Assembly: GCA_023425455.1 (NCBI GenBank)
Contig: JAFACP010000389.1
Location: forward strand, 1-14,412
Direction: 5' to 3'
Source: Pseudomonadota bacterium
GTDB taxonomy: Bacteria; Pseudomonadota; Gammaproteobacteria; Enterobacterales; Enterobacteriaceae
Length of the DNA: 14,412 nt
A model generated the notes under the pieces. The model was not told the origin of the DNA, did no database searches, and saw nothing but the letters and a program-made list of their open reading frames with translations. The position numbers and the translations under genes are program-made. Each line of letters begins with the position of its first letter. Positions within the stretch are counted from its first letter, which is position 1. Below are positions 8,911 to 14,412 of this stretch, piece after piece.

Positions 8911-9924
8911 GTGAGAAAAACAAAACGCGTCACCATAAAAGACATCGCGGAGCTGGCGGGGGTCTCGAAAGCCACCGCCAGCCTGGTACTCAACGGGCGC
9001 AGTAAAGAGCTTCGCGTCGCGGAAGAGACCCGTGAACGGGTTCTGGCGATTGCCAAAGAGCACCACTACCAGCCCAGTATTCACGCGCGTTCCCTGCGTG
9101 ATAACCGCAGTCATACCATTGGCCTGGTGGTGCCGGAGATCACCAACTACGGCTTCGCGGTCTTCTCTCACGAGCTGGAAACCCTCTGTCGGGAGGCGGG
9201 CGTGCAGCTGCTGATCTCCTGCAGCGATGAGAACCCGGGGCAGGAGACCGTGGTGGTCAATAATATGGTGGCCCGCCAGGTTGACGGGCTGATTGTGGCC
9301 TCGAGTATGCTCAATGACGCAGACTACCAGAAGCTCAGCGAGCAGCTCCCGGTGGTGCTCTTCGACCGTCATATGAACGACAGTACGCTGCCGCTGGTCA
9401 TCACTGACTCCATTACCCCGACCGCTGAACTGGTGGCGGATATCGCCCGCCAGCATCCCGATGAGATCTACTTCCTGGGTGGACAGCCAAGGCTGTCGCC
9501 AACCCGCGATCGTCTGGAAGGGTTTAAGCAAGGGCTTTTGCAGGCGAATGTCGCGCTGCGCCCGGAGTGGATCATCCACGGCAACTACCATCCGAGCTCC
9601 GGCTACGAAATGTTCGCCGCGCTTTGCGCGCGCTTAGGACGCCCGCCGAAGGCCCTGTTCACCGCCGCCTGTGGTCTGCTGGAAGGGGTGTTACGCTATA
9701 TGGGCCAGCACAACCTGCTGCAAAGCGATATGCGGCTGGCCAGCTTTGACGATCACTATCTGTATGATTCGCTCTCGATCCCCATCGATACCGTGCGCCA
9801 GGATAACCGCCAGCTGGCCTGGCACTGTTTCGACCTGATCGGCAAATTAATTGAAGGTGAAACACCGCAGCCGCTGCAGCGTAAATTAGATGCCACCCTG
9901 CAGCGACGATATAAATCGGCGTAG
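8911..9924 (+). CDS. scrR: Sucrose operon repressor ScrR (LacI family)
   Basis: A 337-residue LacI/GalR-family repressor. The N-terminal helix-turn-helix reads [23 protein letters not shown] (about 7-29). The hinge region follows (about 45-60), and the rest is the periplasmic-binding-protein-like effector domain, with typical [18 protein letters not shown] and [16 protein letters not shown]. ScrR proteins of enteric scr loci respond to fructose or fructose-1-phosphate rather than sucrose; this is family knowledge. Start: a TAA at 8902-8904 closes the frame, and GTG 8911 is the only early start codon, giving [11 protein letters not shown] (first residue read as Met); its ribosome site is weak. 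It probably binds the three palindromes before scrK and scrY. No clear terminator follows. Confidence 0.95.
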   Translation: MRKTKRVTIKDIAELAGVSKATASLVLNGRSKELRVAEETRERVLAIAKEHHYQPSIHARSLRDNRSHTIGLVVPEITNYGFAVFSHELETLCREAGVQLLISCSDENPGQETVVVNNMVARQVDGLIVASSMLNDADYQKLSEQLPVVLFDRHMNDSTLPLVITDSITPTAELVADIARQHPDEIYFLGGQPRLSPTRDRLEGFKQGLLQANVALRPEWIIHGNYHPSSGYEMFAALCARLGRPPKALFTAACGLLEGVLRYMGQHNLLQSDMRLASFDDHYLYDSLSIPIDTVRQDNRQLAWHCFDLIGKLIEGETPQPLQRKLDATLQRRYKSA

Positions 9925-10066
9925 GGTATTTCGCGGCCCTTCACGGCAACAGAGTAGCGATTGTGCGGTAATGGTTAGCTGATGCTGAGCCGTCATAATA
10001 GTAAAATGCTGATTTTAAAGGTTTGTTGACGATTCAGCTTCACGGCGATTGTGCAATAACTTTAAT
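9925..10066. other. Intergenic region after scrR
   Basis: The stretch between scrR and the chemoreceptor promoter becomes AT-rich toward its right end. I see no hairpin with a T-tract for scrR and no convincing small gene. TTGACG at 10026-10031 resembles a -35 but has no -10 at the right distance. Confidence 0.4.
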
Positions 10067-10093
10067 TAAATAAAGGGTTGAGTCAGCCGATAA
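10067..10093 (+). promoter_or_regulatory. Flagellar sigma-28 (FliA) promoter for the chemoreceptor gene
   Basis: TAAA (10067-10070), 15 bases, then GCCGATAA (10086-10093) exactly fits the enteric FliA consensus TAAA-N15-GCCGATAA, including the full 8-base -10 element. Transcription should begin near 10100, about 24 bases before the ATG. This puts the receptor in the late (class 3) flagellar regulon, coupled to flagellar assembly. Confidence 0.88.
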
Positions 10094-10097
10094 CCAT

Positions 10098-10114
10098 AGG
10101 GATTATTTATCCCT
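10098..10114 (+). other. Inverted repeat next to the ribosome-binding site of the chemoreceptor gene
   Basis: AGGGAT (10098-10103) and ATCCCT (10109-10114) form a perfect 6-bp stem with loop TATTT. The right arm ends where the Shine-Dalgarno TGAGG (10114-10118) begins. Because the FliA start is predicted near 10100, the left arm may be partly missing from that transcript; then the palindrome would matter only for longer transcripts from upstream or as DNA. Confidence 0.5.
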
Positions 10115-10123
10115 GAGGTGTGT

Positions 10124-11674
10124 ATGTCGTTGAAAAAATCGTCGCTGATTGTTTTATTTTCCCTGCTGTTTTTCTTTGCTGCCAGCACCATCACCAGCGT
10201 TGGGCTGATCGTTAAAAGTAATAATTCGCTGGATAACGTCAATAAAGAGATCCAGGTGGTGCTGTCAATCATCGACCCCATTAACCACAGCCGGACCTTA
10301 CGCGTCAGGGTGATGGAATATGTGAAGATGGTGGAAGCGGGCGATGTCTCTGACCAGTCCGCGAAGCTTGCTGCGGTAAAAGAGGCGTTGAGCAAAGCCG
10401 ACAATGCGTTTGCCGCCTTTATGGCTTCACCGCGTCTGACGGATGAAGCACCGCTGGTTAGCGCCTATCAGCAGGCCTGGCAAACCTACCGCAATCAAGG
10501 GCTCGAGCCGCTGATTAATGCCGCCGCAGCCCACGACGTCGCGGCATTTAACGCGCTCATTCCCACCGTTTCTCAGCTCGACCGCCAGTATGAAATCGTG
10601 CTCGACCAGGTGCTGTCGGTACATCAGAAGTACGCCAAAAGCCTGAATGAAGACGCAAGCCGCAATTTCGTCACCGGCCTGGTTATTATCGCGGGGGTTG
10701 CATTGTTGTTTGTGGTGGTCATTATCGCCGTCAGCCTGCTGATGAAACGCGTGGTGTTGGGGCCGGTGGATCGTGCCCGCGAACACTGCAGCCAGATAGC
10801 CGCCGGGAAACTTAACGTTCCCGTTCCGGTAAAAGAGAATTCCGCTAATGAGATAGATAACCTGATGGCCTCAATGGAGCAGATGCGTCAGGCACTGCTT
10901 AGCACCATTGCGCAGGTGCGTGATGCCAGCCACACCGTTACCCATGCGGCGCAGGAGATTGCCTCCGGAAATATCGATCTCGCGTCGCGTACCGAACAAC
11001 AGGCTTCGGCGTTAACCCAGACGGCAGCCAGCATGGAAGAGCTGAGCGCTACCGTCGCCAATAACACCGATAACGTTTCTCAGGCCGGAAAGCTGGTGCA
11101 GGATGCGGTGAATAATGCCCATACCGGTGAGACCGTTACCCGTGAAGTTATTGAAACGATGAATACCATCGCCGCGAACTCTAAACGCATCGAAGATATT
11201 ACCAGCGTCATTAACAGCATTGCGTTTCAGACCAATATTCTGGCGCTGAATGCCGCGGTGGAAGCGGCTCGAGCCGGAGCACAGGGTCGCGGATTTGCGG
11301 TAGTGGCCAGCGAAGTTCGTACCCTGGCGCAGAAGAGCGCCGTGGCGGCGAAAGATATCGAGAACCTTATCGCGCAGTCGGTTGCCAGCGTGAAAGATGG
11401 CGCAGAACTGGTGAATCGATCCGGTGAAGTGATTGATGCCATCATTGTGTCGGTGAATAAGGTCAATACGCTGATGGAGCAGATCTCGGTCGCCTCTGAA
11501 GAGCAAAGCCGTGGCATCGGCCAGGTGGGTCAGGCGGTCACTGAGATGGACGGTGTGACCCAGCAGAACGCGGCGCTGGTGCAGCAATCCGCCGCTGCGG
11601 CCGCCTCTCTGGAAGAGCAGGCGCAACATTTAAGCCAGAGCATTGCCAGCTTTACCCTTCCTGCCCGCGCCTGA
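10124..11674 (+). CDS. Methyl-accepting chemotaxis protein
   Basis: A 516-residue transmembrane chemoreceptor of the Tar/Tsr/Trg layout. TM1 is about residues 7-30, a helical periplasmic sensor about 31-182, TM2 about 183-207 ([23 protein letters not shown]), HAMP about 209-261, then the long methylation and signalling coiled coil. The highly conserved hairpin tip lies at about 358-400 ([20 protein letters not shown] followed by [23 protein letters not shown]), where CheA and CheW bind. The protein ends SFTLPARA and lacks the NWETF-type tail that tethers CheR/CheB in Tar and Tsr. ATG 10124 follows TGAGG at 5 bases; a GTG at 10118 would overlap that site. The sensor includes a basic helix face ([12 protein letters not shown], 55-66), recalling the ligand-binding arginines of Tar-type domains. 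The ligand is unknown; proximity to scr does not prove sugar sensing. Confidence 0.93.
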   Translation: MSLKKSSLIVLFSLLFFFAASTITSVGLIVKSNNSLDNVNKEIQVVLSIIDPINHSRTLRVRVMEYVKMVEAGDVSDQSAKLAAVKEALSKADNAFAAFMASPRLTDEAPLVSAYQQAWQTYRNQGLEPLINAAAAHDVAAFNALIPTVSQLDRQYEIVLDQVLSVHQKYAKSLNEDASRNFVTGLVIIAGVALLFVVVIIAVSLLMKRVVLGPVDRAREHCSQIAAGKLNVPVPVKENSANEIDNLMASMEQMRQALLSTIAQVRDASHTVTHAAQEIASGNIDLASRTEQQASALTQTAASMEELSATVANNTDNVSQAGKLVQDAVNNAHTGETVTREVIETMNTIAANSKRIEDITSVINSIAFQTNILALNAAVEAARAGAQGRGFAVVASEVRTLAQKSAVAAKDIENLIAQSVASVKDGAELVNRSGEVIDAIIVSVNKVNTLMEQISVASEEQSRGIGQVGQAVTEMDGVTQQNAALVQQSAAAAASLEEQAQHLSQSIASFTLPARA

Positions 11675-11678
11675 TCCC

Positions 11679-11711
11679 ACCGGGGGGTTTTGCTCCCCCG
11701 GTCTTTTTTTT
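11679..11711 (+). terminator. Rho-independent terminator after the chemoreceptor gene
   Basis: ACCGGGGG (11679-11686) pairs with CCCCCGGT (11695-11702) around an 8-base loop, 4 bases after the stop, followed by C and eight Ts (11704-11711). It is a strong, canonical terminator and separates the receptor from the membrane protein/sigma pair. Confidence 0.93.
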
Positions 11712-11785
11712 CATTTTCTCAGCAATATTTTTCGCCGCCGTTCGTCTACCTCATCACAATCCACTACGGTAATGAGGAACAGACA

Positions 11786-12202
11786 ATGAGAGAGATTGAT
11801 ATGCGCGAACACGGTCATCGGCGGGGGTTTGGTCACCACAGGATGGGAAAAGCGCTGGTGATTGGCGCGGTGGTGTTTGTCGGGCTGGGGCTGCTGGTGA
11901 TGAGCCTGTGGAATGCGCTGCTGCCGGCCATTCTGGGGGTTAAGGCCATTGGCTTCTGGCAGGCGCTGGGGCTGCTGGTGCTGAGCCGCATTCTGTTTGG
12001 CGGCCTCGGTTTGCGTCCGGGCATGTTCGGTGCGCACCGCCGGATGCATGCGCGCTGGATGGCGATGACGCCTGAGCAGCGCGATGCGTTTGTCCGCCAG
12101 CGTCGCGAAGGGTTTGGTCGCCGTGGCCACTGCCGCTGGCATGAACAACGCGATGAGAAAGGTGATGATGCGGCGGAAAATGCGCAGGGTACGCGTGAGT
12201 GA
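11786..12202 (+). CDS. Small two-helix membrane protein with His/Arg-rich tails, upstream of ECF sigma
   Basis: A 138-residue protein I cannot assign to a named family. A short basic, His-rich N-terminus (REHGHRRGFGHHRMG, 7-21) is followed by two probable membrane helices (about 22-40 and 55-76). The tail is charged: HRRMHARWMAMTPEQRDAFV, then RRGHCRWHEQRDEKGDD. The MTPEQRDAF stretch recalls segments in the Spy/CpxP/ZraP-like stress proteins, but this is weak similarity by eye. ATG 11786 has GAGGA (11774-11778) seven bases upstream; the frame is open further left but only across the terminator region. Its stop overlaps the start region of the sigma gene, so the two are co-translated. An anti-sigma or signal-sensing role is an inference from this pairing; no known anti-sigma domain is visible. 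Confidence 0.72.
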   Translation: MREIDMREHGHRRGFGHHRMGKALVIGAVVFVGLGLLVMSLWNALLPAILGVKAIGFWQALGLLVLSRILFGGLGLRPGMFGAHRRMHARWMAMTPEQRDAFVRQRREGFGRRGHCRWHEQRDEKGDDAAENAQGTRE

Positions 12203-12716
12203 GATGAAAGCCGATGCTGCGGGGCGCTCCCCGCTGATCTCTGCGCTGCAGGCCTGTCGTTCCCGGCTAAAAGCTTTTATTCACGGGCGAACGGCGGTGC
12301 AGGCGGATGCGGAAGACATTCTGCAGGAGGTGACCGCTCAGCTGATGAACCTGGAACAGCCGGTGGAGAATGTCGCCGCCTGGCTGTTTCGCGCGGCGCG
12401 GAATGAGATGACCGACCGTTCGCGCAAAAAACGGGAGGTCCCGCTCTCCGGTTACTTCGCTGCCGATGACGATAACGCCCCGGAAGAGGAGTATCTGAAA
12501 ATGCTGATGTGGGAGGCACTTGGCCAGGCGTTGTCCGAACTGCCCGCAGCCCAGCGCGAGGTGTTTGAAAAGACGGAGCTGGAGGGCTACAGCATGAAGG
12601 CGCTGGCCGGGCTTTCCGGCACCAGCGTGCAGGCGCTGCTGTCGCGTAAACATAAGGCGGTGTTGTATCTGCGTGCGCGCCTGCGCGAACTCTATGCGGC
12701 GCTGATCGACGGCTGA
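12195..12716 (+). CDS. ECF-type RNA polymerase sigma factor (sigma-70 family)
   Basis: A protein of about 173 residues with two sigma domains. Region 2 lies at about 20-80 (DAEDILQEVTAQLMN, then the AAWLFRAARNEMTDRSRKKR segment resembling region 2.3-2.4). Region 4 lies at about 105-165 (ALSELPAAQREVFEKTELEG, then a helix-turn-helix YSMKALAGLSGTSVQALLSRKHKAV). No region 1.1 or 3 is present, as in ECF factors. GTG 12195 overlaps the upstream stop by 8 bases and has AGGG (12186-12189) at good spacing; ATG 12204, three codons later, is an alternative. It would direct RNA polymerase to a small stress or envelope regulon; its targets are unknown. It is not one of the familiar E. coli factors (RpoE or FecI) as far as I can tell. 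Confidence 0.85.
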   Translation: MSEMKADAAGRSPLISALQACRSRLKAFIHGRTAVQADAEDILQEVTAQLMNLEQPVENVAAWLFRAARNEMTDRSRKKREVPLSGYFAADDDNAPEEEYLKMLMWEALGQALSELPAAQREVFEKTELEGYSMKALAGLSGTSVQALLSRKHKAVLYLRARLRELYAALIDG

Positions 12717-12742
12717 CAGACAAAAACTTACCCGGCCAGCCC

Positions 12743-12770
12743 TTGTGGATCCATCCCTATCGTTTATGCT
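12743..12770 (+). promoter_or_regulatory. Possible dsbG promoter
   Basis: TTGTGG (12743-12748), 16 bases, then TATGCT (12765-12770) is a moderate sigma-70-like pair in the 117-base gap before dsbG, with a predicted start about 57 bases before the ATG. It is only suggestive. No terminator is visible after the sigma gene, so read-through is also possible. Confidence 0.3.
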
Positions 12771-12833
12771 TTGCCGTCTATGCCCGGAAGAGATGCTGCA
12801 CAATGGCGGCGCCCGGGCGTACCGGAGAGGGAC

Positions 12834-13592
12834 ATGAAAAAGATACCGTTACTTTCGCTCCTGCTGGTCAGCGGCCTGGCGCAGGCGGCAGAGGCACTGC
12901 CCGAGGCGGTGAAAAACGTCGCAGAACAGCAAAATATCACGGAAATCAGGAAGATCGACCTGCCTGGTGGGGCACCGGCCTGGCTTGGACAATATCAGGA
13001 TATGGGCGTAACCCTGTTTTTAACCCCGGACGGCAAGCATGTTGTTTCTGGTTATCTTTATGATGAGAAAGGTAAAAACCTGAGCGAGGCGGTTTTCCAG
13101 CAACAGATTTATGCGCCTCTCGGGCGGGAGATGTGGAAAAAACTCAATGCGGCCCATCCGCTGAAAGAGGGGGCGGAGAGCGCGCCGCGTAAGGTCTTTG
13201 TTTTCGCCGATCCGTTCTGCCCCTACTGCAAAGCCTTCTGGGCCGAAGCGCAGCCGTGGGTAAAGGCCGGTAAGGTTCAGCTGAACACGCTGCTGGTGGC
13301 CTTTCTCAGGCCCGAAAGCGGGCGCAATGCTTCGGCGATCCTCACGGCCCCCGACCCGGTTAGCGCCTGGCGGGACTATGAGCTGTCGGGCGGAAAAACG
13401 CTGCCTGAGTCGACAGGGGAAGGGGCCCGCAATACGGTGGCCGTTTTACAACAGCATCAGAGCCTGATGGACGCGCTGGGGGCGAATGCCACGCCGGCCA
13501 TTTACTACATGAATGAGCAGAATGAACTGCAGCAGGTCGTCGGCATGCCGGATAAGAAGCAGCTGCTGGAGATGTTTGGCCCTGAGCCGTAA
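12834..13592 (+). CDS. dsbG: Periplasmic disulfide isomerase/chaperone DsbG
   Basis: A 252-residue thioredoxin-fold protein of the DsbC/DsbG family that keeps periplasmic single cysteines reduced and rearranges wrong disulfides; it is kept reduced by DsbD. Residues 1-19 are a signal peptide (MKKIPLLSLLLVSGLAQAA). The N-terminal dimerisation domain spans about 20-80 with LGQYQDMGVTLFLTPDGKHV, very similar to E. coli DsbG. The active site is FADPFCPYCK with Cys129 and Cys132, and the cis-proline loop is Thr220-Pro221 in NATPAIYYM. CPYC and Thr before cis-Pro favour DsbG over DsbC (CGYC). Length matches E. coli DsbG (248). ATG 12834 has GAGAGG (12825-12830) upstream and starts the signal peptide; the open frame to the left has no support. 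E. coli dsbG lies beside ahpCF; here the neighbours differ. Confidence 0.93.
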   Translation: MKKIPLLSLLLVSGLAQAAEALPEAVKNVAEQQNITEIRKIDLPGGAPAWLGQYQDMGVTLFLTPDGKHVVSGYLYDEKGKNLSEAVFQQQIYAPLGREMWKKLNAAHPLKEGAESAPRKVFVFADPFCPYCKAFWAEAQPWVKAGKVQLNTLLVAFLRPESGRNASAILTAPDPVSAWRDYELSGGKTLPESTGEGARNTVAVLQQHQSLMDALGANATPAIYYMNEQNELQQVVGMPDKKQLLEMFGPEP

Positions 13593-13597
13593 CGCCG

Positions 13598-13626
13598 TCA
13601 GGCGCAGACGCGCTCGCTGCGCCTGA
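13598..13626. repeat. Inverted repeat between convergent dsbG and the yddW-like gene
   Basis: TCAGGCGCAG (13598-13607) and CTGCGCCTGA (13617-13626) form a perfect 10-bp stem with a 9-base loop, 6 bases after the dsbG stop and 7 bases from the opposing stop. No T-tract follows on either strand. It may be a bidirectional transcript-end hairpin or a REP-like element; the CGCCTGATGCG motif resembles enteric REP sequences. Confidence 0.6.
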
Positions 13627-13632
13627 TGCGGG

Positions 13633-14412
13633 CTAGCTTCCCCAGCGCTGTTTCAGGTAGTGGACGGCCTGCCGGGTCTGCGGCTGATTGAGATAGTCTT
13701 CGCGGAACAATATGGTGCCGCTCACGCCCGGCAGCGCATCGTTGAGGTCGAGCTGCTTTTTCAGCTCCGGCACGCCGCCATTTACCATCCAGTCGGGTTC
13801 ATTTTTCGACGGTTCGCCCACTTTATAGAGTGCGACGCCAATATAGAGCCGCGTGCGCGTCGGTTTAACCACGTCCGCCCACCACTTTGTCAGTACATCA
13901 TACCGCGCTGCGCTGCGGGAAAAGGGCCAGTAAATTTGCGGCACGATGTAATCCAGAAGCCCGAGCTGAACCCAGCGACGGGTGTCGGCATAGGATTCAT
14001 CATACGCCGCTGCGCCGCGGGTATCAGAGCCGGCGGGATCAAAAGAGCGGTTGCGCCATACGCCGGCCGGGCTTACGCCAAACTGTACGTCCGGCTTATG
14101 CTGTTTAATCGCCCTGGAGACCTGCACGATCAGCTGCTCGGTATTATGCCTGCGCCAGTCGGCTTTTGAGGCAAAGCCCTGGCCATAGCGCGCATAGGTA
14201 GCGCTGTCGTTCAGCTTAGAGGAGGGCGTTTCGGCGTAGAAATAGTCGTCGAACTGGACACCATCCACCGGATAGCGGGTGACCACCTCTGTCACCACCT
14301 CGGTTATCCAGTCACGTACTTCCGGGATCCCCGGGTCGAGCACCAGCCGATCCCCGGCGGTACGCACCCACTGCGGATGCTGAACGTAGACGCTGGAGGG
14401 GTGGATATACGC
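13633..14412 (-). CDS. YddW/YngK-like glycoside-hydrolase-like protein (GHL10), C-terminal part
   Basis: Reading leftward from the window edge, 259 codons are open to a TAG at 13635-13633; the N-terminus lies beyond the right edge. The visible peptide begins AYIHPSSVYVQHPQWVRTAG and contains DPGIPEVRDWITEVV, VDGVQFDDYFY, QFGVSPAGVWRNRS, LGLLDYIVPQIYWP and a terminal HYLKQRWGS. These are typical of the family-10-like glycosyl hydrolases (formerly DUF187) that include E. coli lipoprotein YddW and Bacillus YngK, with a TIM-barrel core. VDGVQFDDYFY and GVSPAGVWR are the usual conserved strands, with acidic residues likely in the active site. The substrate is not established; a cell-envelope polysaccharide is often assumed. 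An N-terminal lipoprotein signal would be expected but is out of view. It converges with dsbG. Confidence 0.87.
   Translation of the reverse strand, partial: AYIHPSSVYVQHPQWVRTAGDRLVLDPGIPEVRDWITEVVTEVVTRYPVDGVQFDDYFYAETPSSKLNDSATYARYGQGFASKADWRRHNTEQLIVQVSRAIKQHKPDVQFGVSPAGVWRNRSFDPAGSDTRGAAAYDESYADTRRWVQLGLLDYIVPQIYWPFSRSAARYDVLTKWWADVVKPTRTRLYIGVALYKVGEPSKNEPDWMVNGGVPELKKQLDLNDALPGVSGTILFREDYLNQPQTRQAVHYLKQRWGS

Noticed and set aside
8839..9591. Open frame of 250 codons antisense to scrR
   Set aside because: It is fully opposite the clear scrR gene and shows no domain; typical antisense opening in GC-rich coding DNA.
11721..11748. Possible ECF-type autoregulatory promoter (AGCAAT, 16 bases, CGTCTA) before the membrane protein
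   Set aside because: The spacing and CGTCTA are suggestive, but the usual AAC core of ECF -35 elements is missing; too weak to list without knowing the sigma factor's targets.

Overview
The window is GC-rich, densely coded chromosomal DNA of an enteric gamma-proteobacterium (Enterobacteriaceae). The sucrose genes, the BLUF-EAL protein and DsbG resemble Klebsiella/Enterobacter/E. coli homologues, recalled from memory rather than by database search. A textbook flagellar (sigma-28) promoter in front of a chemoreceptor gene suggests a motile host, so an Enterobacter- or Lelliottia-like genome fits better than non-motile Klebsiella pneumoniae. The genus is an inference.

Layout, left to right. (1) 1-239, minus strand: the N-terminal DNA-binding part of an RpiR-family regulator, cut by the window edge. 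It diverges from a membrane-anchored alpha/beta hydrolase (506-2005). (2) 2096-3310: a blue-light-sensing BLUF-EAL cyclic-di-GMP phosphodiesterase of the BlrP1 type. (3) 3411-9924: a complete sucrose (scr) regulon in classical order, scrK (fructokinase), scrY (sucrose porin), scrA (PTS enzyme IIBC), scrB (sucrose-6-phosphate hydrolase), scrR (LacI-type repressor). (4) 10124-11674: a methyl-accepting chemotaxis protein behind a FliA promoter and followed by a strong terminator. (5) 11786-12716: a small two-helix membrane protein overlapping an ECF-type sigma factor, which may be a sigma/anti-sigma pair. (6) 12834-13592: dsbG, a periplasmic disulfide isomerase. (7) 13633-14412, minus strand: the C-terminal part of a YddW/YngK-like glycoside-hydrolase-like protein, cut by the right edge.

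How the scr genes work together: sucrose crosses the outer membrane through ScrY, and ScrA phosphorylates it during uptake to sucrose-6-phosphate. ScrB splits this into glucose-6-phosphate and fructose, and ScrK phosphorylates the fructose. Three ScrR-type palindromes are visible, one before scrK and two flanking the predicted scrY promoter. A CRP-like site lies at about -71.5 relative to the predicted scrY start. A hairpin terminator separates scrK from scrYAB, and a second hairpin without a T-tract lies between scrY and scrA, where it could set the porin:transporter ratio.

Most of the window is recognisable biology. The less ordinary parts are the ECF sigma/membrane-protein pair, the FliA-driven receptor next to the sucrose genes, a tandem 24-bp duplication in the coiled coil of ScrY, and the two-operator layout of the scrY promoter. 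I see no integrase, insertion sequence, CRISPR array, tRNA or rRNA. No non-coding gap exceeds 300 bases.
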